DNA of 64,000 nt from Polaribacter sp. (GTDB lineage Bacteria > Bacteroidota > Bacteroidia > Flavobacteriales > Flavobacteriaceae), in the NCBI GenBank assembly GCA_020740485.1, contig DYMN01000003.1, positions 58,904-122,903 on the forward strand. The letters are read 5' to 3'. Each line of letters begins with the position of its first letter. Position 1 is the first letter of the stretch. A model generated the notes under the pieces. It saw only the letters and a list, made by a program, of their open reading frames with translations, had not been told where the DNA came from and made no database searches. Positions 27,901 to 37,489 of this stretch are shown here, in pieces. Position numbers and translations under genes: made by a program.

Positions 27901-28446
27901 ATGAAGAAAATTATTTTCATTGGTTTTTTGTTTCTAACTATTTCGTTTTTTGGTCAATCAAAATCAGTTAACAACTTATCAGAATTTGCAAGAGTAAACA
28001 TAGGATTGCATGGAATTGATTTGTCTTATGAATTTCCAATAGCTAAAAAAATTGTTTGGGAAAATAGTGTTGGATTGGGGATGGGTTCAAATAGTTACAA
28101 TAGTTCAGCTAATTACAAATTTTTACTGAATAATCCAGTTCCTTATTTAAAATCGGAATTAAAATATGTTTATAACACTAAGAAAAGATTATCAAAAGAT
28201 AAAACTATTGACTTGAATTCAGGTAACTATGTTGGATTACAGTCAAAATATAGTTTTGGTGATGTTGATTACTATGAATTGAACAAGACGCTTTTAACAG
28301 AAGTACATTGGGGAATTCAAAGACCCCTTGGAGGTCGATTTACATTTAATACACATATTGGATTGGGAGTTTTGAAGGATTTTGACACAAAAAACGCACA
28401 ATTTTCTCCAACTATTGGTATGAAGTTTGGCTATAAATTATTTTAA
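27901..28446 (+). CDS. Putative outer-membrane beta-barrel protein
   Basis: A 181-residue protein with a signal peptide (about 1-19, ending SFFGQS). Short amphipathic strands rich in Gly/Tyr/Asn follow, ending in a barrel-type C-terminus (TIGMKFGYKLF). No named family was recognised. It is the only plus-strand gene in this neighbourhood. It sits between the two copies of the duplicated queA upstream region, so it may have arrived during or after the rearrangement described there. Confidence 0.68.
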   Translation: MKKIIFIGFLFLTISFFGQSKSVNNLSEFARVNIGLHGIDLSYEFPIAKKIVWENSVGLGMGSNSYNSSANYKFLLNNPVPYLKSELKYVYNTKKRLSKDKTIDLNSGNYVGLQSKYSFGDVDYYELNKTLLTEVHWGIQRPLGGRFTFNTHIGLGVLKDFDTKNAQFSPTIGMKFGYKLF

Positions 28447-28506
28447 AAATTGACTTTAACTTTGTTGGGAAATATCAATTATTCAAACAAAGTTTGATTT
28501 ATAACC

Positions 28507-28830
28507 TCAATTTATAATAGCGATTTTTGTCAGGCTAGTTTCAGACTTTTCCTTGCTATATAACATTACTATATATACACCGGAAGCCACTTTATTTCCC
28601 GCCATATTGGTTTTATTCCATACTACTTTGCCGCCAAAATCTTGTTGACCTTCTTTTACATTGGTTTCATAGACCAATTTTTCGGCTGCTTCTACAATTT
28701 TTACATTGGTTCCATAAGGAATGTTTTTGCCATTTCTACCAGCAATTGTAACGAATTCATGTTTGTTTTCAGTCAGATATTCAGCAAGTAATCCTTTTGG
28801 TAGATCGAAATCGAAAATGGATAATTTTAC
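28507..28830 (-). pseudogene. Chimeric relic: queA 5' end fused in frame to porZ 3' end
   Basis: Reading the minus strand, about 21 codons match the start of queA (KLSIFDFDLPKGLLAEY). The first codon is now GTA instead of ATG. The frame then passes without interruption into about 85 codons matching the porZ C-terminus (HEFVTIAGRNG...GVYIVMLY...TKIAIIN) and ends at TGA 28507-28509. Upstream (28831-28905) it carries a copy of the queA promoter region. The fusion point lies near 28762-28770, where both parents share short homology. The lack of a start codon and the mutated -7 box argue that it is not expressed. Confidence 0.85.
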
Positions 28831-28918
28831 AAATAGTATAACAGTATATATTGTATTCTAAAAAGTCGGCAAGTATACAATAACTATGTAGGCGTTGTCA
28901 AGTAAATTGGTAAGATAT

Positions 28919-30559
28919 TTAATTCTTAATGAATTTTATTGAATTCAGCGTGCTATTTTGGAGAAATGAAATAAAATAAATTCCTTTTTCTAAAGAAGAG
29001 ACGTCAATAGTGTTTTGATATTCAGATTGTAAAACGCATTGCCCCAAGGTGTTAAAGATTTTTATTTTTTTCAAATTAGCTGATTCATCTTGAATGATGT
29101 AAATTTTATCTTGCGTTGGATTTGGGAATATTGTAATGTTAGTTGATTCTATATTTTCCAAACTTAACATGGTGTCAATATAATTCATAGCACTTTGCAT
29201 ATCAGGTAAGGGCCCAATGTGTCCGGAAACTTCGCTTCCTTGAGGAATTCCGGTAGTCACCAAAATATTTTTCATTTGCGCCGGAGAGAGATATTCGTTA
29301 GTCAAATCAAAATAATAAGATTGTAAAACAGCAGCACAAGAGGCAACAATGGGAGTAGCTGAACTTGTACCACTAAAACTGGATGTGTAGGTTTGGTTAA
29401 AATCATTATTTAAAGCGGATAATGTGTCATAACCTGTAGTATAAACATTCTCTCCCCAACCTTGTACATTTATTCTGTTGCCATAGGTGCTAAAACTTTT
29501 TCTATTATGTGATACGTTGGCAGTTCCGGCTCCTACAATGATGGCGCCGCTATCACCACGTGCCATATAATCAGCATAATCGGCACTGTCTAAATTTTGA
29601 TTGCCGTTGCCGGCAGCTGCTACTATAATAATTCCGGCATCTGTCGCTGCTTTTGTCAAATCCCAAATGGAATTTACATATTCTGCAGGTACAAAGCCAT
29701 TACTGTTTCCAACTGTACTATTTATTTGCATCTCAAACATGATAATATCTCCCGCAACACTATTATTGATAGCTTGATTAACAGCATACCAGCGATTATA
29801 TTCATTCTCTTTGGTCCATTCAGGGTAAACAATAACTTCTGTTAAACCATGTGCCAATCCGGTAACACCATACGTTCCGTTGTGAGCAAATACTTGTCCT
29901 AAGGTAGCAGTGCCATGTTCAGTATAATTTGTTGAACAACTTTCGTTTATGGTCATACCGGAGGCTAAGTTGATATTGATATCATTAAATTCTTCGTGAT
30001 TTTTGTTAAAGCCGTATTCTACATCTCTCAAGCGGATAGTTTGTCCGTTGTAGCCTTGACTCCAAGCATATGCCATATTTACGCCGGGATTGGCCTTGAT
30101 ATAGGTTTGGTTAGGTTTAAAATCAGGTGTTGTGGGAGCAATGTCACTCGGAGGAGCAACCGGATTGTTGCATATCAAATCACAATATCTTACTGAATTC
30201 CATTTTTCCATTTTGTTCTTTAATGTCGTTAATTCAGTAGCATCTAAATTTGATTTAACTTTAAAAATTCTTTTCAAATTTTGAATTGATTCATCATTTT
30301 CTTTTAATTTTTTGACTTGATTTGATAAATTAATTAACTTCTCTTCTGAAATTGTAATTGCTTTTGTAAAATACAAATCAAATTCACTAAATATTTGCAC
30401 TGCATCCGGTTCAATTTCAATTAATTTTTGTTTGAGATTTTGGGCTTCTGCATTTTTTATTTTTTCATCAAAAGCTACATATAGGTCATATTGACTTTGT
30501 GCAAAAAGGTTAGCAAAAATAAAGAAGAACATTGAAAAAAGATATGTGTTTTTTTTCAT
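28919..30559 (-). CDS. S8 (subtilisin-like) serine protease with T9SS sorting domain
   Basis: A 546-residue secreted protein. It has a signal peptide (about 1-21) and an N-terminal pro-region (about 25-120). The peptidase S8 domain has catalytic Asp179 (IRLRDVEYGF), His215 (TEHGTATLGQ) and a Ser near 398 (SGTSSATPIV). A C-terminal T9SS type A sorting domain begins around ITIFPNPTQDKIYI. It is probably exported by the T9SS and surface-bound or released. It lies between porZ and the chimeric relic on the same strand, 49 nt after porZ, and is possibly cotranscribed with it. Confidence 0.93.
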   Translation of the reverse strand: MKKNTYLFSMFFFIFANLFAQSQYDLYVAFDEKIKNAEAQNLKQKLIEIEPDAVQIFSEFDLYFTKAITISEEKLINLSNQVKKLKENDESIQNLKRIFKVKSNLDATELTTLKNKMEKWNSVRYCDLICNNPVAPPSDIAPTTPDFKPNQTYIKANPGVNMAYAWSQGYNGQTIRLRDVEYGFNKNHEEFNDININLASGMTINESCSTNYTEHGTATLGQVFAHNGTYGVTGLAHGLTEVIVYPEWTKENEYNRWYAVNQAINNSVAGDIIMFEMQINSTVGNSNGFVPAEYVNSIWDLTKAATDAGIIIVAAAGNGNQNLDSADYADYMARGDSGAIIVGAGTANVSHNRKSFSTYGNRINVQGWGENVYTTGYDTLSALNNDFNQTYTSSFSGTSSATPIVASCAAVLQSYYFDLTNEYLSPAQMKNILVTTGIPQGSEVSGHIGPLPDMQSAMNYIDTMLSLENIESTNITIFPNPTQDKIYIIQDESANLKKIKIFNTLGQCVLQSEYQNTIDVSSLEKGIYFISFLQNSTLNSIKFIKN

Positions 30560-30608
30560 AAGGATTACGTTTTAATGGAAACTTCAAAAATAGTAAAAAA
30601 ATTGACTA

Positions 30609-32921
30609 TTAGTTAATTATAGCAATTTTTGTCGTTGTCACTTCAGCTTCGTCCTTGTAATACATTAATACTACATATACACCGGAAGCCACTTTATTTC
30701 CCGCCATATTGGTTTTATTCCATACTACTTTGCCGCCAAAATCTTGTTGACCTTCTTTTACATTGGTTTCATAGACCAATTTTCCGGCAGCATCTACAAT
30801 TTTTACATTGGTTCCATAAGGAATGCTTCCTCCATTTCTACCTGCAATAGTAACAAATTCGTGTTTGCTTTTGACCGGATTTGGATATGCATATACTTCA
30901 CTTAAGTGGTCTGCATAGGGAGCTATTTTACTATTGTAAGCTACTATTCCTTTGTCAGTGGCAAAATAGATTTTTCCGGTAGAACCGTCAAAACGAATAT
31001 TTAATATTTTATTGGAAGGTAATGGAGAATTTTGCTTGTTAAATATAAATAAAGTTTTTTTACCATCAGAATTAGTGCATAATACACCTGAACCGTCCGT
31101 GCCAAACCACTTATTGTCCGCTCCATCCACACAGATGGTTCTAATGGTTTGGTTACCCAACAAAGCATCACCATAACCATCGTTTTGACCGTTGTCGATT
31201 TTAACCGGTTTTGCATTATAGGTTGATAAGTCAAACATAGAGGAGGAGGCATTGAAAAAACGCAATCCACCGGTTGTTCCTATCCAAACCCTATTTTCTT
31301 TATCAACTGCAATTGACTTGACATAGTTTTCCGGTAAGTCCCCTTTATTCGGATTGGTGGTTAAACTCATTATCTTGGTTCCGGCTTCATTTACAACTAA
31401 TGCTCCATTTACAGTGGAACCTACCCATTTATTTCCGGTTTGATCTATTGTGATTTCACTTAAACCGTAAGTTGGGTTTGGAGTAATTGAAGTGAGGTAT
31501 ACTTCACTCCACGTGCCGTTATAATATTTTTTTAATTTGTTGTAAAGCCAAGGAATCCAAAGTGCTCCATCTTTGTCGAAAATACTGCTGCTTACTCTTG
31601 GTCCATAAAATAATCCATTATATAAAAATAATTCTAAACCACTGTTTAAATGATTCCATCGTTCTACCACTTCATCATTTTCTAGAATTAACATTCCATC
31701 ACCCCAAGAACTTACATATACTTTATTGACATTGTTGGGGTCGAAAGTGACGTGAACTAGATCTTTGTAATTTACTCCTTCGGATGAAAAAGGTAAATTG
31801 ACCCAAGATGTTCCGTTGTAGTGACTTATTCCTTTACTGTAGCCATTAGGTACTTGTGCGCTGTCTTGATAACCACCGTAAACTACCCACAAGTGATTGT
31901 CTTTGACTGAGATGGAAAAAACGTTGTTTAAGGAAGGTCCTTCCGGATGTATTTCAATAAAATTATTGATGTTTGTGAGCGAACTTTTTAAAATTCCAAA
32001 TTCATTAGTGCCGATGTAGAAATCATTATTAAAAGTATTGGCAGTATTGGCTGTGTAATTTTGATTTTCATACGCGTTTGAAGTAAAAAGCTCAAATAAT
32101 GTTTGAAAATTGATATCATAACTCTTTATATGATATTGAGATGTTGCTGTGATTTTATCCGAATCGGTTTTTAAACTCCTAATATTATCATATAAACTTT
32201 GAACAAGTGTTAGGCTGAAATCAGGATTGATTTTATAAATATTTTGATTTTCTGTGATGTATATATTGTCATTGAATGTATTTATACATTTATAATGATT
32301 AGTTTGATGCTTTGTCCAATTGTTAGAATCAATAAGAAATGGATTTGAGATGTCAGCAGTATAGAATCCGTTTTCGGTAGCTGCATAAATCAGGTTGTTG
32401 AAAATTGAAATTTCATTCACTTGTACTTCACTGGAGTTAGTGCCAATAAAATAGGTTTCTAAAAAAGTTTGAGTTTCTAAGTCAAAAGTAACGATTCCAA
32501 AAGGGGTTGATAAATAAAGTGTATTATTATTGGCGTAAATACTATTAATTCTTTTACTTCCAATTAAATTGAAATTGGTGATATCAGGTTTTTTATATAT
32601 TTTTCTGTTTTCATCTATAATTTCGATTAATCCGTTTTCGTATCCTATGACAATTTTATTGAGTGATTTACTGTAAAAAAGCGTACTGGTTGTTTCGCCC
32701 GAAAGACCGTTAACAGAAGATAATTTCTCGTTTTTTTGGATTGTTTTGTCATAGATAAAAAGTGCATTTTCAGAAAGAGAAATAATTTTTTGATCGTCTT
32801 GGTAAAAGTCTAATACTTTGTTGTAGGAATAAAAATCCTCCCACGCACTGCTATAATCCGTTTGAGAAGACATTAAAATAGGTAACAAAAAAAGAATATA
32901 CCAATACTTCATACGAGACAA
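30609..32921 (-). CDS. porZ: PorZ-like T9SS attachment-complex protein
   Basis: A 770-residue secreted protein with a signal peptide (about 1-18). Two beta-propeller halves follow, with repeated 'regulator propeller' strands (for example KWVGSTVNGALVV, VWIGTTGGLRFF, KWFGTDGSGVLC), then a C-terminal sandwich domain (VYAYPNPVKSKHEFVTIAG ... KIAIIN). This matches PorZ, which in Porphyromonas delivers anionic LPS to the PorU sortase for anchoring of T9SS cargo. It lies 33 nt after tamB on the same strand. Its 3' end is duplicated at 28507-28765. Confidence 0.85.
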   Translation of the reverse strand: MSRMKYWYILFLLPILMSSQTDYSSAWEDFYSYNKVLDFYQDDQKIISLSENALFIYDKTIQKNEKLSSVNGLSGETTSTLFYSKSLNKIVIGYENGLIEIIDENRKIYKKPDITNFNLIGSKRINSIYANNNTLYLSTPFGIVTFDLETQTFLETYFIGTNSSEVQVNEISIFNNLIYAATENGFYTADISNPFLIDSNNWTKHQTNHYKCINTFNDNIYITENQNIYKINPDFSLTLVQSLYDNIRSLKTDSDKITATSQYHIKSYDINFQTLFELFTSNAYENQNYTANTANTFNNDFYIGTNEFGILKSSLTNINNFIEIHPEGPSLNNVFSISVKDNHLWVVYGGYQDSAQVPNGYSKGISHYNGTSWVNLPFSSEGVNYKDLVHVTFDPNNVNKVYVSSWGDGMLILENDEVVERWNHLNSGLELFLYNGLFYGPRVSSSIFDKDGALWIPWLYNKLKKYYNGTWSEVYLTSITPNPTYGLSEITIDQTGNKWVGSTVNGALVVNEAGTKIMSLTTNPNKGDLPENYVKSIAVDKENRVWIGTTGGLRFFNASSSMFDLSTYNAKPVKIDNGQNDGYGDALLGNQTIRTICVDGADNKWFGTDGSGVLCTNSDGKKTLFIFNKQNSPLPSNKILNIRFDGSTGKIYFATDKGIVAYNSKIAPYADHLSEVYAYPNPVKSKHEFVTIAGRNGGSIPYGTNVKIVDAAGKLVYETNVKEGQQDFGGKVVWNKTNMAGNKVASGVYVVLMYYKDEAEVTTTKIAIIN

Positions 32922-32954
32922 ATATTATTATGATGACAAAAATTTAAATGACTT

Positions 32955-35900
32955 CTAAAATGACTTTGTTTCACTATTTTTTTCTAAAGTTGTTTCTTTG
33001 TTTAATATGCTGTCTTTTGGGACGATTTCTTTTTTCTTTTTCTTCTTTTTTTTTGATATTTTTATTTTATCGAAATCATAATTCCACATTATTCCTGCTC
33101 CTTGAGTATATCCTATGTCTTCGTCGGAGTATAGGATTTCGTTTTGTCTATTAAACATTTTTAAAAACAGCGTTTCTTTTTTGTTGATAGGAAGTTCTGC
33201 GGATAAATTTCCGGCAATGTTGGCATCGGTTTGACTTCCTGTGGGTACATTTACTTCGCCGTTGATAATAATATTTTCATTTTTGCCTAATTTGGTAGAA
33301 AAAGAAACGCCCAATTGATTTTCTGTTTTGACATTTTCAATATTTTGATTGCCTTGCGTGTAATCAATTCCGAATTGAACTTTGTCGTTTGGATCAGAAA
33401 AAATTTCCATTAATGCATTAGAGAGAGTGGCAGTAACGTCAGAAATTCGATCATTTGTGAAGCTATTGACAGAACCTAAATAGTCAGTCTTGTCCGGATT
33501 AGTAAAGCTGCCAAATGCCAAAAGTGACACAAACTGAATAATATTTCCGGAATCTTGTTTTGACATTACGAATTCTAATTCAGAAGCTAAATCTACACCG
33601 GCATTTGGAATAGAAATGTCAAATTCTTGTACTGAATTAAATAACTCTCCGGTGATTTTGGTGGTCAGATTCACAGGAATATTTTTATTAGAGTTATAAT
33701 CTGGCAAAATAGTTTTGGGGTTAGCTTTTACTGTATATACTGCTTCAATATCTAATTCAGCTTTGTAAGGATCACCGTCAAATGCAATAGTTCCACCGCT
33801 TTTTACAATAAACGGTTTGTTGATGAATAATCCGTATTGGAAATTATAAATACCACTATTGACCACATAGTCACCATACATATTGAATAATCCTTTGGTG
33901 TCAATATCCATTATAATATTACCTTTGCCTGTTCCTTGTAAATAACTTCCGGTTGCTTTATCTATTACCATTTTTATTTCTGCATTTTTGTTGATGTCAA
34001 AATCAAAATTCATAGTTAGACCTTTCTGGTTAGATATTATTTTTTTAGAAGGATTTTTTTCTGCTGTATTTTGATGGTCATTAACATTTTTAAATTGAAT
34101 CAAACTGGAGCTTTCTACGGTTTTTAGATCACTCATCGGAATGATAATTTTTGTTCCGGGGTTAGAACTTCCACTGATTGTAATGTTTAAATTGTCAAAA
34201 TCGCCATTAAAAAGAGCCAGCCCTTCTAAATAACCGGTTCCATAAAACAAGGCATCTTCCGTTTCCGGAGTATTTAATGTTAAAAGGTTTTTTGTCTCTA
34301 TATTGAGGTCTAAAGACCAATTTACAAAGTTGTTATGTGTTATATTACCGTTGACTGTTCCTGATGTTTTATATTTTGTGTCAAAAAGCGAAGCATTTTT
34401 TAAAACAAACGATTGATTTTCTAAATACAAATGCGTGTTCTCGGCTAAAGAGTAATCTACATTAATAAACGGAAAGTACATTCCAACCCCTTCTGCAATC
34501 AAATCGCCACTGAAAACAGGATTCTGCAACTTTCCGTTGATGCCTGCTTCACCACTGATTTTACCCCTTACATTTTCCATAACACCTTCGCCTAAGACAT
34601 TCAGAGGAGATATATTAAAATTATTAAAACTGAGTATCGTGTGTATCATAGGATCTTTTCCGTTAAAATCCATTTTACCGTTAACAGAAAGATTTTTAGA
34701 TAATCCTTTTTCCAAGTACAAATCGATTAGATATTCTTTATTATTTTTTCCGCCTTTTATCTCGCCTACTAAATCCCCTTGTAGTTCCCCATTTACAGTA
34801 AAATCAATCAACTGGACGTCGGCTCTTGGGATGAGCATATTGTTGCGTTTTTCTATCCAAATACCACCATTTATTAGTCCGGTCAAGTCAAAATCTTCGA
34901 GTTTAGGGATAATTTGCTTGAGTTGAACTCTATCTAAATCTATGTTGTAATTCCGATAATTTTCTCCTTGTTGATCTCCGAAAAAAGTTATGGTCTGACC
35001 ATTGGATTGAAAACGGAAATTGTCATACGTTATTAATTTTGAATTAGGGTCATATATTAAAGTGTTAGCATTGTTTTTGTCCGGAATTATATCCCATTGG
35101 GTTCCATTGAAAACTATTTTTGAATCTTCAAAAGCAATAATAGAGTTATTGTTTTTATCAATGGTGTGATAAAAAGCTAAATTGTATTTGTCTTTTAATT
35201 CATGACCGCCGTCGAATTCTGTTTGAAAGTACAAAGTATCGTTTAGGGTTACATTCACCAAATTGAGATTCGAAATGTTGTAAATACTGTTTTTGAAATT
35301 AGCTAAGGAAAATTGTGTATTAAATAAAGGATTTTTATTGTCTATCTGTAGTTTTATTTTTTCAAAATAATTGTCATACATCTTGACTTCAGGAGATCGG
35401 AATGTGAATTTAAAAAGTTCATCATCAGCATCAATCTCCCCGCGAATAAAAGTGTTTTCACCTAAATTAATATCCGGTAAAAACACAGCCACAGCCTGAT
35501 TGTAAATATTAAATTTAAAATTTAAAAATTGTCCCGGACTTACAGCGTAAGGTTTAAAATTCGCATATACACTGCCAAATGCATTAAGAGCTAATTTTGG
35601 TAATTCCGCATATTTGAATTTTCCGTTGATGGTTCCATTTACAATATCCGTTGAATTAATTTCTAAATTTTGTATTCCATTATCCAATTTTGAGACTATT
35701 GTAAAATCTTCAAAGAAATAGTCTTGATGTTCATTGATGTAATTGGCACTTCTAAATTCAATTTTCCCTTGCATATTTTCCAAAGTATTGCCAACCATAT
35801 CCACTTTGATATCGCCTTTGAGAATGGACATACTATCGCGATCAAAAAGATGTAATTTTTTGAAATTGGAATACTCAACACAAGTTTCAAAATCAAACAC

Positions 35901-37361
35901 GTAATTATCTTTTGATAAATCGGCAATACCATCGAATGTCAATTTCAAATTGGGGTCGTTGGCTTGCAATTTCCCATTAAATTTTTTATTGTTTACATCG
36001 CCTTGTAATGCAATATTGGTGTAAGTATAACCTTTGTATTGGTAATCGTAAATTTTAGCATCGATTTTGGTGTTCAGGTCTTTAAGTGAAAACCCTTTTC
36101 CGATGATTGTTGCATCCATTGTGATATTGCCCATTGTAGGATCATTGACTAATGAACCTAATTTAAGTCCTTTCACTTTGATATCGCCGTCATAAGAAGA
36201 ACGATTGATGTCGTTTATATTACTCAAAATTAAGTCGGTACTGAAATCACCTAATGCGGTTTGTGCATTGACAAACGCATCTAATTCATCCACATTGATT
36301 TTGGCGCGTCCGTTTACTTTGAAATGTCCTAATTTATCAGCTTGTCCTGGAAGATTTTTCCCTAACACATTAGGTAAGAGGGTTCTTAAATATTCAGCGT
36401 CCATTTCCAAATGCGCTATTTTGGCATCGAGTTTAAACCCTTTTTCTGTATCAAATGCGTTGATAAATCGGTAATTTCCTTCTATTCGGGCATTATCAGC
36501 GGAAGACAGATTTAGGTTGTCTAAAGTAAAATCATTTAAAGTCCCATTTAACGTGGTGGAAAGATGCACATCATCAGTATCGCCAAATTCTGCATAGAAT
36601 TTTTGGAGATCCTTCATCGCTAAATCTGTATCAAAAAGGGTAGCAACTATCTTGACTTTATTGTTAAAATCAGACATTTCGCCTTCTTTATACTGAAAAC
36701 TTATGTCACCATTAATTTTAGAAAATGGGGTTTTTAAATAGGTGTTTTTAAATTGCATTCCGGTTTTAGAATAACTGAAATCCGTATTCATTTTTTCTGC
36801 AATCAACCCGCGACGGTCTATCATCGAAAGATTTCTAATGTCGCCAAATGCTTGAGGTCCATCGACTTTAAAATTTTTTACTTCTGCATTAATTTGATCA
36901 AATTGTTCTATGGCAAGCGCTTGTTTGTTTAAGTCAAAAAGGCTAAAATGAGCGTTTTTTAAATTAATCTGTTTGATAGTCAGTAGAAAACCTGAAGGTT
37001 TTCCGGTAGGTTCCCCTTCTAATTTTTTGATGAATTCATAAAAAGCACTTTCGGTTTCCCCTTTATATGTTTTAATTTTCAAAGTTAAATCATCTATACT
37101 CACTACGTTAAAACGAGGTTTTCCCATTTTTAAGCGATCAAAATCAATGATTGAAGTTTTGAGATTCCCGATGTAGATAATAGTGTCTTTTTGCGGATCA
37201 CGAGCATAAATTCCTTTTACTTGTATTTTTCCTAAATAAGATAAATCAACTTTATCTATCTGAATATCAGTTTTAAATTCCTTGTTTACATAGCCTGTAA
37301 GTCGGTGAGCCAAACGTGTTTGAACACTCGGAAGAGATAATACAAAAGCCAAAATGAGCAA
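32955..37361 (-). CDS. tamB: Translocation and assembly module protein TamB
   Basis: About 1468 residues from the first conventional start (TTG, 37359-37361). It is a long beta-taco/AsmA-like protein with a C-terminal DUF490 domain (roughly 1000-1440) and an Lys-rich tail. TamB-like proteins span the periplasm and are implicated in outer-membrane protein insertion and lipid transport. The TTG cuts into the N-terminal membrane helix. The frame stays open another 34 codons upstream and encodes a basic n-region (KIKRFVKILAK), with no ATG, GTG or TTG. An ATT at 37434-37436 is the likeliest alternative start. It precedes porZ in the same direction. Confidence 0.9.
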   Translation of the reverse strand: MLILAFVLSLPSVQTRLAHRLTGYVNKEFKTDIQIDKVDLSYLGKIQVKGIYARDPQKDTIIYIGNLKTSIIDFDRLKMGKPRFNVVSIDDLTLKIKTYKGETESAFYEFIKKLEGEPTGKPSGFLLTIKQINLKNAHFSLFDLNKQALAIEQFDQINAEVKNFKVDGPQAFGDIRNLSMIDRRGLIAEKMNTDFSYSKTGMQFKNTYLKTPFSKINGDISFQYKEGEMSDFNNKVKIVATLFDTDLAMKDLQKFYAEFGDTDDVHLSTTLNGTLNDFTLDNLNLSSADNARIEGNYRFINAFDTEKGFKLDAKIAHLEMDAEYLRTLLPNVLGKNLPGQADKLGHFKVNGRAKINVDELDAFVNAQTALGDFSTDLILSNINDINRSSYDGDIKVKGLKLGSLVNDPTMGNITMDATIIGKGFSLKDLNTKIDAKIYDYQYKGYTYTNIALQGDVNNKKFNGKLQANDPNLKLTFDGIADLSKDNYVFDFETCVEYSNFKKLHLFDRDSMSILKGDIKVDMVGNTLENMQGKIEFRSANYINEHQDYFFEDFTIVSKLDNGIQNLEINSTDIVNGTINGKFKYAELPKLALNAFGSVYANFKPYAVSPGQFLNFKFNIYNQAVAVFLPDINLGENTFIRGEIDADDELFKFTFRSPEVKMYDNYFEKIKLQIDNKNPLFNTQFSLANFKNSIYNISNLNLVNVTLNDTLYFQTEFDGGHELKDKYNLAFYHTIDKNNNSIIAFEDSKIVFNGTQWDIIPDKNNANTLIYDPNSKLITYDNFRFQSNGQTITFFGDQQGENYRNYNIDLDRVQLKQIIPKLEDFDLTGLINGGIWIEKRNNMLIPRADVQLIDFTVNGELQGDLVGEIKGGKNNKEYLIDLYLEKGLSKNLSVNGKMDFNGKDPMIHTILSFNNFNISPLNVLGEGVMENVRGKISGEAGINGKLQNPVFSGDLIAEGVGMYFPFINVDYSLAENTHLYLENQSFVLKNASLFDTKYKTSGTVNGNITHNNFVNWSLDLNIETKNLLTLNTPETEDALFYGTGYLEGLALFNGDFDNLNITISGSSNPGTKIIIPMSDLKTVESSSLIQFKNVNDHQNTAEKNPSKKIISNQKGLTMNFDFDINKNAEIKMVIDKATGSYLQGTGKGNIIMDIDTKGLFNMYGDYVVNSGIYNFQYGLFINKPFIVKSGGTIAFDGDPYKAELDIEAVYTVKANPKTILPDYNSNKNIPVNLTTKITGELFNSVQEFDISIPNAGVDLASELEFVMSKQDSGNIIQFVSLLAFGSFTNPDKTDYLGSVNSFTNDRISDVTATLSNALMEIFSDPNDKVQFGIDYTQGNQNIENVKTENQLGVSFSTKLGKNENIIINGEVNVPTGSQTDANIAGNLSAELPINKKETLFLKMFNRQNEILYSDEDIGYTQGAGIMWNYDFDKIKISKKKKKKKKEIVPKDSILNKETTLEKNSETKSF

Positions 37362-37415
37362 TAAAACTAAAATTGCTGCTATGGTTTTTGCGAGTATTTT
37401 GACGAAACGTTTGAT

Positions 37416-37445
37416 TTTGGTAAAATAATTAAAAATGTACTTTTG
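37416..37445 (+). promoter_or_regulatory. Promoter of tsaD
   Basis: -33 TTTG (37416-37419), 18-nt spacer, -7 TACTTTTG (37438-37445), matching the Bacteroidota consensus. The start codon of tsaD follows at 37490. The site overlaps the probable N-terminal codons of the divergent tamB gene. Confidence 0.7.
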
Positions 37446-37489
37446 TAACTTATATTTTTTGACTTAAAAAGTCTGAAAGATCACGAACA

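Noticed and set aside
27901..28446. Insertion-sequence transposase in the rearranged queA-porZ interval
   Set aside because: The only gene there is a signal-peptide-bearing barrel-like protein. No DDE, HUH or recombinase motif is present.
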